Positions 37,776 through 46,821 of a DNA stretch of 64,000 nucleotides are shown piece by piece; the stretch's first letter is position 1; the number at the start of each line of letters is the position of its first letter. Where the stretch lies: assembly GCF_026719745.1 (NCBI RefSeq), contig NZ_JAPPRQ010000044.1, forward strand, positions 118,888 through 182,887. Reading direction: 5' to 3'. The DNA is from Clostridium sp. ZS2-4. GTDB lineage: Bacteria; Bacillota; Clostridia; Clostridiales; Clostridiaceae. The position numbers were made by a program, and so were the translations under genes. Under the pieces are notes generated by a model. It did no database searches. It had not been told where the DNA came from and was given only the letters and a program-made list of their open reading frames with translations.

Positions 37776-37793
37776 TTAAAAGGAGGGGATAGT

Positions 37794-38453
37794 TTGCCAG
37801 AACAAACTTTTTTAAACTTATCTGAAGAAAGACAGAAAGAGATTATTGACATATCTTTAAAAGAATTTTCATTTCATAACTTTGAAACAGCATCCATTAA
37901 TAAAATAATTAATGAAATTGGTGTAGCAAAAGGGAGCTTTTACAGGTATTTTAAAACTAAAAAGGATTTATATTTGTTTTTACTGGACTATGCAATGAAT
38001 AAGAAAATAGACTATTTGGAAAAAAATATAGATACAACTACTACGAGCGATTTTTTTGAAATATACAGAAGTACAGTATTTAACTATATGAAATTTGACT
38101 TGACATTTCCAACCATAAGCAAATTTTTAAGAACTGCTGTTGATAATAAATATATAGAACAGTCACAAGTGCTAAACTCACTACATGGAAAACCATTCAT
38201 AAAAAATCTGATATCGAAAGGGCAGAGGGAAGGGCAGATAAAACAATCTTTAGATGTTGACTTTGTAATTTTGTGCATAATAAATTTATCAGAAGCCCTG
38301 CTGAACTACATAAATCTTAAACTTGGTCTGAACTATAAAGAACTTCTTGAGGTAATGGAAGGGGAAGCTTCAGATTCTAAAACTGAACTGCAAAATATAT
38401 TTGCACAGTTAATGGAGGTTCTGAAGACAGGACTAAAGCCAGCAGAAGCTTAA
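37794..38453 (+). CDS. TetR/AcrR family repressor of the RND efflux operon
   Basis: This 219-aa protein has the TetR HTH at ~10-55 (ISLKEFSFHNFETASINKII, then GVAKGSFYRYFKTKKDLYLF). The C-terminal helices form the variable ligand-binding domain. It starts at TTG 37794 with AGGAGGGG upstream. It is divergent from the efflux operon, and both promoters carry the same 16-bp palindrome. Autorepression and repression of the pump are therefore well supported. The inducing ligand is unknown. Confidence 0.94.
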   Translation: MPEQTFLNLSEERQKEIIDISLKEFSFHNFETASINKIINEIGVAKGSFYRYFKTKKDLYLFLLDYAMNKKIDYLEKNIDTTTTSDFFEIYRSTVFNYMKFDLTFPTISKFLRTAVDNKYIEQSQVLNSLHGKPFIKNLISKGQREGQIKQSLDVDFVILCIINLSEALLNYINLKLGLNYKELLEVMEGEASDSKTELQNIFAQLMEVLKTGLKPAEA

Positions 38454-38472
38454 AATAAGCTCTGCTGGCTTT
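38435..38472. terminator. Bidirectional terminator overlapping the 3' end of tetR
   Basis: AAAGCCAGCAGAAGCTT and its near-perfect complement, with a 4-nt loop, end in TTT. It includes the last tetR codons and serves the convergent lipoprotein gene as well. Confidence 0.8.
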
Positions 38473-38474
38473 GA

Positions 38475-38864
38475 TTATTTCTCAATTAGTATGTTAGCTA
38501 CATTCTTGCCACCTTGTACTGCCTGTACATTGATAGACATACCTTTATATTCTTCTTGTAAATTCTTATATTGCACCTTTAGTTCTTCAGCATATTGATT
38601 AGCTATTCTAGTAATATCCTCTTGCTTAGCTCCTTTTTTAATAACCATAGTAGCTGTGATTGTTTTGTCTTTAATATAAACCTTGCTTCCAGATACGATA
38701 TCTTCTTTAGTAATCTTCTCTGTCATAGCCTTATCTTCCACCTTTGTATTTTTATCCTTAGGTGGTGCAACTGGTTTTGGTTTACCGCAAGCAGCAAGAG
38801 ATGCTGAAAGGGCTAATATAGAAACTAGGGCTGTTAATTTTCTTCTTAATGATTTTCTTGTCAT
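38475..38864 (-). CDS. Small lipoprotein sharing a module with the membrane protein at 9214-9870
   Basis: The product is 129 aa from ATG 38864, 8 nt after GGAGG; the ATG at 38879 overlaps that site. The lipobox is SLAAC. After a short Pro/Lys linker the ~70-residue mature domain (KTITATMVIKKGAKQEDITR ... VQAVQGGKNVANI) resembles residues 85-140 of the membrane-anchored protein in the first SLAP operon. It is therefore probably a surface partner in the second SLAP cluster. It is the last gene in that cluster. No family name is known to me. Confidence 0.78.
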   Translation of the reverse strand: MTRKSLRRKLTALVSILALSASLAACGKPKPVAPPKDKNTKVEDKAMTEKITKEDIVSGSKVYIKDKTITATMVIKKGAKQEDITRIANQYAEELKVQYKNLQEEYKGMSINVQAVQGGKNVANILIEK

Positions 38865-38957
38865 TTTAATATCCTCCATTGTTACTTAATTATGAATTTA
38901 ATTATACTATAGAGGGGAGAAAATTTCTAGTTGATGTGTGTAACTATTTGCCCAAAA

Positions 38958-38993
38958 TAAAAAGAGTATCCACTTTTAGTGAATACTCTTTTT
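38958..38993 (-). terminator. Terminator downstream of the 60-aa protein gene
   Basis: AAAAAGAGTATYCACT-type arms of 16 nt (one G-T) around a short loop have T5 on the minus strand, followed by ATTTTG. It lies directly after the dispersed TTTGTTCACAACC element. Confidence 0.85.
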
Positions 38994-39000
38994 AACAGTC

Positions 39001-39031
39001 TTTGTTCACAACCCCGAAGATATTGTAAAGG
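39001..39031. repeat. Dispersed TTTGTTCACAACC element, copy 1
   Basis: TTTGTTCACAACCCCGAAGA begins the conserved core. It sits between the stop codon of the 60-aa protein gene and its terminator hairpin. Related copies are at 39458-39490 and 43531-43568. Confidence 0.65.
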
Positions 39032-39056
39032 ATCGCATGGAGAGAGCTTGCTATTG

Positions 39057-39239
39057 CTATCTAAATTTAAAAACTTTTATTACTTTTTCATTTGGTTTTA
39101 ATTCATATTCTCCCTCTATAAACATATCATAATCTTCCGTTTCAACATAATCTTCACCTATAATCTCTACATCACTATTTTTTCTTTTAGTTAGTCCTTT
39201 CTTTTTAGTTTTGCTTACTTTAAAATCAATTGTTTTCAT
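39057..39239 (-). CDS. Small charged protein of unknown function
   Basis: This is a 60-aa protein with a very good AGGAGG site 7 nt before ATG 39239. The first half is Lys-rich; the second half is acidic with a Y-x-M-F-I-E-G-E-Y-E-L strand. There is no signal peptide. It lies between the membrane protein and lipoprotein genes of the second SLAP cluster, with hairpins on both sides. It is probably real because of the RBS, but I do not recognise it. Confidence 0.6.
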   Translation of the reverse strand: MKTIDFKVSKTKKKGLTKRKNSDVEIIGEDYVETEDYDMFIEGEYELKPNEKVIKVFKFR

Positions 39240-39370
39240 TTTGATTCCTCCTTCTTTTTTACTAGAAAATTTAGTTTCATACTTATATATGCTGTTAGAT
39301 TAAAATTTGAGAAAAATTCTTTAAACTTTTTTGTCATCGCCCTTACTAAGCTAAATTTAGTGCAAAAATG

Positions 39371-39404
39371 AAAAAAGTACCCACTTTGAATGAGTACTCT
39401 TTTC
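39371..39404 (-). terminator. Hairpin upstream of the 60-aa protein gene
   Basis: AAAAGAGTACTCATT...AGTGGGTACTTTTTT on the minus strand is a terminator-like hairpin. It resembles the one at 38958, with the same AAAGAGTA arm core. Confidence 0.7.
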
Positions 39405-39457
39405 TTAGATTTGAATTTGAGAAGAAAGTTTTTCCTTCTCTCTTTATTTGTTAATAA

Positions 39458-39490
39458 TTTGTTCACAACCACCTGAGGAGCCTTGCGAAA
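39458..39490. repeat. Dispersed TTTGTTCACAACC element, copy 2
   Basis: TTTGTTCACAACCACCTGAG followed by GAGCCTTGCGAAA. It lies about 50 bp after the stop of the 39538-40425 gene and ahead of the hairpin at 39371. Confidence 0.65.
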
Positions 39491-39537
39491 CATTAGGTTG
39501 AGCCTACTATTAGTCTTTTAAAATATAATTACTTGTA

Positions 39538-40425
39538 TTATTTTACTTTAGAAATATTAAGCAGATTTTCAACTTCATCTAGTGAATAGTCTTTCTTTAT
39601 TGAACCTATAAATACTTTTCTTTTTTTACTATCAGTTCTTATTTTCAAATCAACGCCATCTACTGATACTTTAAACTTTTCTACATCCTTAGTATCAAGT
39701 CTTACTAGTACAATTGTAGTAAGAGGTATACCTTTTCCGAGTTCTATTGTATATTTAGGAATATTCTTATCTGCAATTGTAGTATCTTTGGCAGTATCTT
39801 TCGGATTGTTTTTCACATCATTTTTTGTAGCTTTTGTAGGACTAGTGTTTTCTTTTACAGGCTTATTATTTTGTGATGTATTATTTTTAGTACTTTCTTT
39901 TTTTTCATCTTTTACAGGTGCTTGTTTTTTACTGTAAGGTAATGAGAATTTAAAATCACCAGTTATTTTTGTTTCACCATTAATATTTATATCTTTTGCT
40001 ATTTCAAGTGTATGTCCATTATTTTTATTTTTGAAAGTTCCATTTGGCAATTTGATTATTAACAAAGAATTTCCATTTTTACTGTCTACTAAAATTTCAC
40101 TTCCTGTTGGAATAGGCTTTCCATCTAACTTATAGTTTTCTATACCTAGTATACTCTTTTCAACTTTTTTAGGCACAATTGCTCCGGTGAACTTTATAAA
40201 AACATAATCTGCTTTAGTATCCTCATCTTTAGAATCAACTTCTTGAATCATTTGATCAAAATCTACATCAGCAAAGGCATATTTTATTGAAACCTCTTTG
40301 GAAATGGTTATCTCTCTTTTAGAATTGCTGCTAACTGTTTTTTTACTACTAAAAGAAATAGTTGAAAATACTGTTACAAATACAATTATAACGGCTATAA
40401 TTATACCTATTATCTTCTTATTCAT
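39538..40425 (-). CDS. Membrane-anchored protein with S-layer C-module
   Basis: This 295-aa protein has one N-terminal membrane segment (~5-25). An external beta-rich domain (~30-165) resembles SbsA-type Ig folds (VPKKVEKSILGIENYKLDGK). A low-complexity Lys/Thr/Asn linker spans ~167-215. The C-terminal ~65-residue module (VLVRLDTKDVEKFKVSVDG) matches the C-terminus of the 9214-9870 protein and of the S-layer protein at 46868-50260. It lies 42 bp downstream of a SLAP gene, repeating the gene pairing at 9.2-10.7 kb. Function unknown; probably a membrane tether interacting with the array. Confidence 0.8.
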   Translation of the reverse strand: MNKKIIGIIIAVIIVFVTVFSTISFSSKKTVSSNSKREITISKEVSIKYAFADVDFDQMIQEVDSKDEDTKADYVFIKFTGAIVPKKVEKSILGIENYKLDGKPIPTGSEILVDSKNGNSLLIIKLPNGTFKNKNNGHTLEIAKDININGETKITGDFKFSLPYSKKQAPVKDEKKESTKNNTSQNNKPVKENTSPTKATKNDVKNNPKDTAKDTTIADKNIPKYTIELGKGIPLTTIVLVRLDTKDVEKFKVSVDGVDLKIRTDSKKRKVFIGSIKKDYSLDEVENLLNISKVK

Positions 40426-40467
40426 CCTTGTCTTGCTCCTTTTTTCTTCACTTTAATTTTCAGTATG

Positions 40468-41292
40468 TTAAATAGCTTTAAATTCTACATATAAATTTTC
40501 AAAATTGTATTCGCTGTATTTTTCAGCATCAAAATTAATGATAAGCTTGTAGAATCTAGCTTTAAGTGGATTTACTTCTAACTTTTTCAAAGCTAAAGAT
40601 ATAGAACATATAACTTTCTTATCTTTATCATAAAGAGTTATAGGTAATTCTTCTATCTTAATTTTATTATCAGAACCATTACGTACCAAGATAGTAATAT
40701 TTATTTTATTATTATCCTTTATCTCAGCGTTATATGTATTAATGGTTATTTGATCTTTCTTCAATAAAGTAAGACTATCTAAATAGTCATTTAAATGTTT
40801 CTGTACCATCATATCCATGTCTTTAGGCATATCTTCGTATACCACTTTTACTGTTTTCAAAGCCTGTAAATTACTATCAAAAGCAACTTTCCAATCTTGA
40901 CATGGTGTTTTATCTATAAGTATATTTTGCTTACTAAAATATAATTTCCATGGTCTTGCACTATAAGGTGGAATATAGCCTAATGCTTTTAAAGAAAAAA
41001 TTTCACTTGCAACTTTATTTCCATCACCATCTATTATAATTAGAGGAACTTTATCGAAATTTATTTTTCCTCCAAGTCCATTTCTAAAAAACACACTTGC
41101 TTCTAGTTTATCCCCTAAATCAAAAATATAGGAAGTACTTATATTTACATCATTTTCTTTTATTGGATCAAAACCTTCCAACTCTTCTTTTATTACTTCT
41201 TTTTGTAAATTTGACATTATTTCTTCTTTACTGGATTGAATAGATAATTCTAATTCAACATTCTTTTTACAACTCTTTTCTTCCTTACTCAT
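40468..41292 (-). CDS. SLAP domain protein, paralogue of 9848-10711
   Basis: The product is 274 aa from ATG 41292, 5 nt after GGAGG; the ATG at 41304 precedes the site. Like its paralogue it lacks a signal peptide and contains two SLAP-type domains. The first has YIFDLGDKLEASVFFRNGLG and IPPYSARPWKLYFSKQ, nearly the same words as YIFDVGDSYEANVFIRNGLR and IPPYSVRPWKIYFSKQ in the other copy. It heads a cluster with a membrane protein, a 60-aa protein and a lipoprotein. It is probably a cytoplasmic factor for a second S-layer substrate or a backup. Confidence 0.85.
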   Translation of the reverse strand: MSKEEKSCKKNVELELSIQSSKEEIMSNLQKEVIKEELEGFDPIKENDVNISTSYIFDLGDKLEASVFFRNGLGGKINFDKVPLIIIDGDGNKVASEIFSLKALGYIPPYSARPWKLYFSKQNILIDKTPCQDWKVAFDSNLQALKTVKVVYEDMPKDMDMMVQKHLNDYLDSLTLLKKDQITINTYNAEIKDNNKINITILVRNGSDNKIKIEELPITLYDKDKKVICSISLALKKLEVNPLKARFYKLIINFDAEKYSEYNFENLYVEFKAI

Positions 41293-41369
41293 ATATACCT
41301 CCATATCTAAATTTATATAATTATTACGAATTATAGTATATCATCAAATAAATAAAAAAATAAGAAATT

Positions 41370-43208
41370 TTAATAAACACTTACTTCTATTTTTATATCC
41401 TCATTATTTAAATCTAATTCATCTTTATTTATTAAATATTCTTTTGTTTCATTTTCTTTTATACTATCACCACTTATTAAATCTTTTACTTCTCCATTTT
41501 GATACATTCTTACATTTACTTTTCCATCTATTTTAGATGTTGCATCTATTTTTATACTGATAGTTTCATCATTTAATTTATATTTTTTAGCACTAGCTTG
41601 TTTTACTGTACTATCTTTTCTAAAATCAATAACACAAGGTTTACTAGAATTGTCTGTAATTAATTCTAGCTTATAGGCTCCATTTACAGCTATTTTTGAA
41701 TCCTTATCAGTTCCATCCCAATTATATTCATTTAATCCACTTTTAGATTGCAAGTCTTTTTCTTCTTTGATCAAATTACCTTCATTATCTTTTATTTTTA
41801 CAGTATACTTACCACTGCCACTAAAGTTTATATTGAAATCAACACTATCATTAGTATCCAAAGGCAATATTTCTTCTATTATGTCATTGGTATCTATAGT
41901 AGCTGATACTACATTACTTGTAGATATAGCATTAAAAGCTTGTACATATCTTTTTATTTCTTTAGGAGTATCTAATTTTTCAATATAGGTATTATCATAT
42001 ACATTAGCTAATACGTTAAAGTTTTCATCTAATACTTTATATCCTGATGCATTTACAGGTTTGTCCCATGTAAACTTAACTTCATTAGGTGATATAGCTT
42101 CAGCTTGTATATCTTGTATATCATCAACTATTCTTCCATTAACTAAATCTGTAAACACACATCCAAGGCGCATATTTCTAACAAAATTTTCATATGTTAC
42201 ATAGCAAAAACCATTATTTCCCCAATTTTCTCCCCAAGAGTTTATAATTTTAAAAGCACCTTTTCCATCTGGAGTTATTAGATTATCATCATACCCAACA
42301 ATTGCAACAGCATGCCCACCATTGGTATATTCTTCTGTTGTTATTATATTTGTTCCATCTGTTGCCTCATAAGGATATTGAAATTTAAATCCAATACTAA
42401 GTCCTACAACCACAAGATCACCAGTATTTAAGTATTCTCTTGTTTTTTGTACTATATACTCTGGAGAATCATTATTGGTATATAATACTCTCCAGCTTTT
42501 TATTTTATTCAAGGCTGCTTTTTGTATTACGCTATAACTAGGTTGTGTAGTATAATCTTCTGGAATATAAGGAAAATTATCAAGAGTTGCTGCACCTATA
42601 TTAGTTAATAATTCTCCTGCATCTTGTAAATCTGCTCCTTCATCCACACCTTCATTTATTTGATTGTATATAAAAGAAGGACTAAAGACATGATTATCAA
42701 CATTTGAATCACCATCTTTTATTTTCCAACCAATGTCCATTGCCTGCTGATAGGTTCTCAAATAATACCCTGTAGACCAAGCTACACAACTATTTTCATT
42801 TTGTTTCCCAATAGCTGGTAGATACGGTGAATCAGAATAATCAAGACTACTGGGTAACTCCTCTAATTCATATCCATTTGCACGGAGTTTATTTTCTAAA
42901 GCGGTTTTTAAATTCTTATCTGTTTTGGCATTTCTATCTGTTTTTAATCCTGTCTTGTTTAATGTTATTTCTTCATTATCAATAACTTCCCACTTGTTAT
43001 TTTTTTTCTGAATATGTTTTTTGAAATATTTACCTTGTTTTTCTGTGAATAATTCAATTTTATCCTCATATACCTGCTTTTCTAAAATTATCTCTCCATC
43101 GTCTAAAGGATATGCTGTTTCAGCAACAGCATAAAAACTACTTGTACATGAAATAAATATTACAATTATAGCTAATATTATATTGAAAATTGATTTAATC
43201 TTTCTCAT
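41370..43208 (-). CDS. Exported papain-like (C1A) cysteine protease with Ig-like tail
   Basis: The product is 612 aa from ATG 43208, 7 nt after AGGAGAGG. The signal peptide ends near SSFYAVAE. A ~85-residue prodomain-like region precedes the catalytic domain (~115-355): Gln136 (oxyanion), Cys141 in ENSCVAWS, His299 in GGHAVAIVGYDD and Asn323 in INSWGENWG. A fibronectin-III-like domain (~360-440) and a FlgD-type Ig domain with a final beta domain follow. The complete triad predicts an active enzyme. In Clostridioides difficile the C1A protease Cwp84 matures the S-layer precursor. The location between SLAP genes and S-layer genes makes a similar role plausible here, though no cleavage site is evident. 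Confidence 0.9.
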   Translation of the reverse strand: MRKIKSIFNIILAIIVIFISCTSSFYAVAETAYPLDDGEIILEKQVYEDKIELFTEKQGKYFKKHIQKKNNKWEVIDNEEITLNKTGLKTDRNAKTDKNLKTALENKLRANGYELEELPSSLDYSDSPYLPAIGKQNENSCVAWSTGYYLRTYQQAMDIGWKIKDGDSNVDNHVFSPSFIYNQINEGVDEGADLQDAGELLTNIGAATLDNFPYIPEDYTTQPSYSVIQKAALNKIKSWRVLYTNNDSPEYIVQKTREYLNTGDLVVVGLSIGFKFQYPYEATDGTNIITTEEYTNGGHAVAIVGYDDNLITPDGKGAFKIINSWGENWGNNGFCYVTYENFVRNMRLGCVFTDLVNGRIVDDIQDIQAEAISPNEVKFTWDKPVNASGYKVLDENFNVLANVYDNTYIEKLDTPKEIKRYVQAFNAISTSNVVSATIDTNDIIEEILPLDTNDSVDFNINFSGSGKYTVKIKDNEGNLIKEEKDLQSKSGLNEYNWDGTDKDSKIAVNGAYKLELITDNSSKPCVIDFRKDSTVKQASAKKYKLNDETISIKIDATSKIDGKVNVRMYQNGEVKDLISGDSIKENETKEYLINKDELDLNNEDIKIEVSVY

Positions 43209-43299
43209 ATATGTACCTCTCCTATATTTCATCTTACTATTTGGCTTAATGATATGAAAAATAATATATAGTTAAATTAGAAAATTACTTTTTAAAACA

Positions 43300-43334
43300 A
43301 AAGACCAATAGATATGATATACCCATTAGTCTTT
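43300..43334. terminator. Bidirectional terminator-like hairpin
   Basis: A 12-bp stem (AAAGACCAATAG with CCATTAGTCTTT, two G-T pairs) and an 11-nt loop have T-rich flanks on both strands, in the 383-bp gap upstream of the cysteine protease gene. The gap also holds a TCAATTCTCAATTGTCAATT simple repeat near 43450. Confidence 0.7.
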
Positions 43335-43490
43335 CATTTATAAATTTTTAGATATGCGTATTTAATTTTTCACTGCAAGATATGAGTGCAGTATGTTTGT
43401 GAATTTAAGATTTGATTCGTTTTTGAAATGTTTTTTTACTGGCATCTGTCAATTCTCAATTGTCAATTATTTAAGTCCGTTCATTTATTT

Positions 43491-43528
43491 AAATTTGAGA
43501 AGGAAGGTTTCCCTTCCATCTCAAATTT
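43491..43528 (-). terminator. Terminator-like hairpin after the 1061-aa S-layer gene
   Basis: AAATTTGAGA-A-GGAAGG and its complement around a TTTC loop (one A-A mismatch) form a strong stem, without a long T-run. It follows the dispersed element copy 3. Confidence 0.7.
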
Positions 43529-43530
43529 AT

Positions 43531-43568
43531 TTTGTTCCATTCACAACCCCCAAGAGGATTTGCAAAGC
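43531..43568. repeat. Dispersed TTTGTTCACAACC element, copy 3 (with 4-nt insertion)
   Basis: TTTGTTCCATTCACAACCCC followed by CAAGAGGATTTGCAAAG. It lies 24-61 bp after the stop codon of the 43592-46777 gene. Confidence 0.6.
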
Positions 43569-43591
43569 TACCGAGTTTTCTGTTAGCTTAA

Positions 43592-46500
43592 TTATTGTAC
43601 GTTTATTACTGTTCCTTCTACAATTTTGTTAGTGTACTCAGACTTATCTGTAACGAATATGTTACCATTATTGTCTTCTATAATTTCAACTTCTATCTTA
43701 GCTGTTGGGCTAGAGATATTTTGAGACAATTCTAAAGTAAGTGCTCTTGTAGATGTTACTGTAGCTTTTGAAACAGCTATAATCTGACCATCTACTTTAA
43801 CTACAAAGTTCTTAGCAGCATCTTCTGGAGTTGCCCCTGAAGCTAAATCTATAGGTTCATCGAAAGTAAGAACAATATTCTTAGCACCTTCTAATTCAGA
43901 AGCTATATTCATTGGAGCTTTGTTATCTTTAAGATCTATAGTTGTTGTAACTGGAGTCATCTTAGCGCCTTTTAGGTTAGCTACTCCTTCAACCGTAATT
44001 TCTACTGCCCCATCTACTGTTACTGAACCTATTGGAGCAAAGAATCTTGCATACTTATTAGCTGTATTTACATCTGGACCATCCACTACATAAGTGATAT
44101 CAGATGAAGATAATCCCCATGCTGCTAAAGTTTTACCGTTTAATGTGTAGTTTGATGGGTCTTTTAGTGTAGCTGGGTCTATTGCACCTTTGAACTGAAT
44201 TTGAATTTCATCTCTGCTAACTGATGGTTGAGGAATTACAGTAATTAGAGATTTTGAAGTTTGTGGTACAATATCACTTACAGTTTCTTCAGCAGTTCCT
44301 GGAACTGTTACAGTTGCTGTAAACGCTAAAGAGGTAAATCCTTTAATAGCAGTACGTCTAGAATCCACCCACTCATGGTCAGTATTACTAGCTGGAGTAA
44401 CAACTTGTATAGAATCTGAGAAGAATCCTTCTGGTACTTCCACCTTGTAAGTTGCTCCTTCTACTAATATACCGTCTTTTAACAACTCAGGATTACCTGT
44501 TAAATCTATTGTTAATACATCAGAATCTAATCCAGCTCCTGTAAGAGTTGATATTTCTTTTGTTCTTACTACTCCATCTTTTTCATAAGAAACTCTTATT
44601 TTATTAAGTACATCTGAGTCTCCAGCTATTGCAGAACCATCTGCTTTCATTGCATTAACAGAACTTTTTGCTGCATTTACTCCAAATGGAGTTTCATCTA
44701 CTACTCTTAATTTTATTTTTGTCATATTTCCATCTTTTATTTGTTGGAAAGTTTCAGGTTCATCGCTTAAATCATTAATAGCTAATTTATCGAAAACTGG
44801 TGCTTGAAGGTCTTTGTAAAGTCTAATTGACTCTTCAAATTTCTGAGTTCCCTTTGTTGTATCTGCTATTAAATTTTCTATTTTAATTGTACGGTTAACA
44901 AAGTCCTGTCCATCATAAGCTAGTGTTTTAACTGCATCTGCTTCAACTGCTTCATCTGCTTTATCTGTTGCATTAAATTTTATAGTAGAGAAGAATCTAC
45001 CTTTTCTTTCTCCAGAAGGTACTTTTGTTGATTCAGTTTGGGCAATATTCGCATAATCTACATCTACTGTTCCATCTGGTTTTAAGATTGAAATACCATC
45101 AGTATCTGCTTTAGCTCCTTCTCTATTCCATTCAACTTCAATTATGTTATCTGCTATTTGTTGAATTCCTAAAATTTGTGGTGCTATTTTTTCTGTTTGA
45201 GCAGGGTTTATAAACTTCACATTGAATTCAATTGTACTTGGTATTGTTATGTTGTTTGCTAAATCTTTTACACCAACGACTTTGATGTTGTGAACTTCGT
45301 TAGATGCAGCAAATTTATCACCTAAAGCAGCTTTGACATCTATTATTGCTCTTGAAGCATTAGCATAAGTTGAAGAAGTTGTTCCATCTGCTTGTTGGAA
45401 ACTAATGTTTGCTGTTTTTACTTCTCCATCTACGTACATAATTACACTATCAGCTTTGTATACAGGCTCATTAAAATTAATTATTAAATCTTTAGCATCA
45501 TCAACAGCTTCAACTTCTACTGTAGTAGATGCTATTGGATTGAACGGTACTAGTTCTTCTTTGTTAGTTACTGTTTTGTATCCACTAACTAGTTCAGGTC
45601 TTGCTGTATCACTAATTAGCATTGGGAATACTGCTGTGTCTATGTTTCTTACACCATCAGCATTTTTAACGTTTCTTACTGCTACTTGCACTGTAACATC
45701 TTTGTTTAATATTTTGTCTTGGCCTACTGATACTGAGTCTCGATTTTCAGATATTACTTTAAGTGGATTAGGTCCATCGAATCTAGCTGATTCAGGAAGA
45801 TTGATTGTCACGACAGTTTTTCCATCTACTGTTTCTGATATAATGTTTTTTCTAGTTGTTTTTGTGTCATCTGTGTAAGCAAACCATACAACAGCATCTG
45901 GTAAAGTAGAAAGATTATTATCACTTCCTAGTGTAGGGTTACTACCTAACTTACCAGCAGTACCTTCTACTATTTCAAAATAGTAATTAGCTGGATTAAT
46001 TGCAGTAGCTTCATCTACTACAGTAGAGTATTTTACTTTAAATTCTCTGTAGTTTACAAATTGTACGCCTTCAACCTTAGCTTTATCCACAACAACAGCG
46101 CTATAGTCATAATCTTTAGATATTCCATTAACTGTTACTGTTCCTTTTTTTCCGTCTAAAGATTCAATATTTAATATATAAACATCTTTAGTTACGCCTT
46201 GTTCAATAGAAGTAACTGTTGCTCCAGTTACTTGAAAGAAATCTTTTGATAAAGTTTCTTTTGCTTCTTTATTTAACTTTACTACAATACTTGTTTTATT
46301 AACAGTAGTAACTGATTGAACCTTTAATGGTTCTTCTGCTGGATTTACTGGTTTAACATTACCATTTTCATCTTCAGTAAGTTTTGTAACATGTTCTGGA
46401 GCATCCATTACTTTATCAGCAGTTACATTTTCAGTATACTTGTCTAATTTAAAGTTTTCTCCTGCAAGAGCTGCATCTACTGCTGCATTCATTACTGCTG

Positions 46501-46777
46501 CTTGATCAACATATCCTTTTACATCGTCATGGAATGCTACAAGGTCTTTTGACATGTAGTCATCGTATAATCCAGCTGGTAAATCTAATGATTTGTTTAC
46601 AGCTGAAAGAAGTAATTGATCAAGGTTGTATTGAGAAAAATCTCCTTTTACAGTCTTAGACTCAGTTAAAAGTGCATCTGTTGCTGCATATGCATTTGTT
46701 GATATTGCCGTAGCTATTAATGTACCAATCGCAGCACTTGATAATAAGGCTGTTTTTGTATTTTTTTTATTATTCAT
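43592..46777 (-). CDS. S-layer type protein with head domain and Ig-like repeats
   Basis: This 1061-aa protein has a signal peptide ending near STNAYAATDA and AAGGAAGGA before ATG 46777. Residues ~33-150 are a diverged copy of the head domain (GLYDDYMSKDLVAFHD; KLDKYTENVTADKV), closing with EEPLKVQSVTTVN. That ending mirrors GELKVESVSAIN in the next gene upstream. The rest is about nine SbsA-type Ig-like domains (for example ATAINPANYYFEIVEG, ATLKDPSNYTLNGKTL). It lacks the C-module of its neighbour. It is probably a second array protein, cotranscribed with 46868-50260 across a 90-bp gap carrying a hairpin. Confidence 0.87.
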   Translation of the reverse strand: MNNKKNTKTALLSSAAIGTLIATAISTNAYAATDALLTESKTVKGDFSQYNLDQLLLSAVNKSLDLPAGLYDDYMSKDLVAFHDDVKGYVDQAAVMNAAVDAALAGENFKLDKYTENVTADKVMDAPEHVTKLTEDENGNVKPVNPAEEPLKVQSVTTVNKTSIVVKLNKEAKETLSKDFFQVTGATVTSIEQGVTKDVYILNIESLDGKKGTVTVNGISKDYDYSAVVVDKAKVEGVQFVNYREFKVKYSTVVDEATAINPANYYFEIVEGTAGKLGSNPTLGSDNNLSTLPDAVVWFAYTDDTKTTRKNIISETVDGKTVVTINLPESARFDGPNPLKVISENRDSVSVGQDKILNKDVTVQVAVRNVKNADGVRNIDTAVFPMLISDTARPELVSGYKTVTNKEELVPFNPIASTTVEVEAVDDAKDLIINFNEPVYKADSVIMYVDGEVKTANISFQQADGTTSSTYANASRAIIDVKAALGDKFAASNEVHNIKVVGVKDLANNITIPSTIEFNVKFINPAQTEKIAPQILGIQQIADNIIEVEWNREGAKADTDGISILKPDGTVDVDYANIAQTESTKVPSGERKGRFFSTIKFNATDKADEAVEADAVKTLAYDGQDFVNRTIKIENLIADTTKGTQKFEESIRLYKDLQAPVFDKLAINDLSDEPETFQQIKDGNMTKIKLRVVDETPFGVNAAKSSVNAMKADGSAIAGDSDVLNKIRVSYEKDGVVRTKEISTLTGAGLDSDVLTIDLTGNPELLKDGILVEGATYKVEVPEGFFSDSIQVVTPASNTDHEWVDSRRTAIKGFTSLAFTATVTVPGTAEETVSDIVPQTSKSLITVIPQPSVSRDEIQIQFKGAIDPATLKDPSNYTLNGKTLAAWGLSSSDITYVVDGPDVNTANKYARFFAPIGSVTVDGAVEITVEGVANLKGAKMTPVTTTIDLKDNKAPMNIASELEGAKNIVLTFDEPIDLASGATPEDAAKNFVVKVDGQIIAVSKATVTSTRALTLELSQNISSPTAKIEVEIIEDNNGNIFVTDKSEYTNKIVEGTVINVQ

Positions 46778-46821
46778 TACTACTCATTCCTTCCTTAATT
46801 TGTGATTTAACATTTAGATAG

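Noticed and set aside
39236..39493. 85-aa open frame on the minus strand upstream of the 60-aa gene
   Set aside because: It has no RBS, starts inside the dispersed TTTGTTCACAACC element and runs through a terminator hairpin; the basic product is the translation of a repeat.
39001..43568. Cyclic di-GMP-I (GEMM) riboswitch for the TTTGTTCACAACC elements
   Set aside because: One copy has GCAAAGCTAC on the plus strand, but the other copies lack it and the genes are on the opposite strand.
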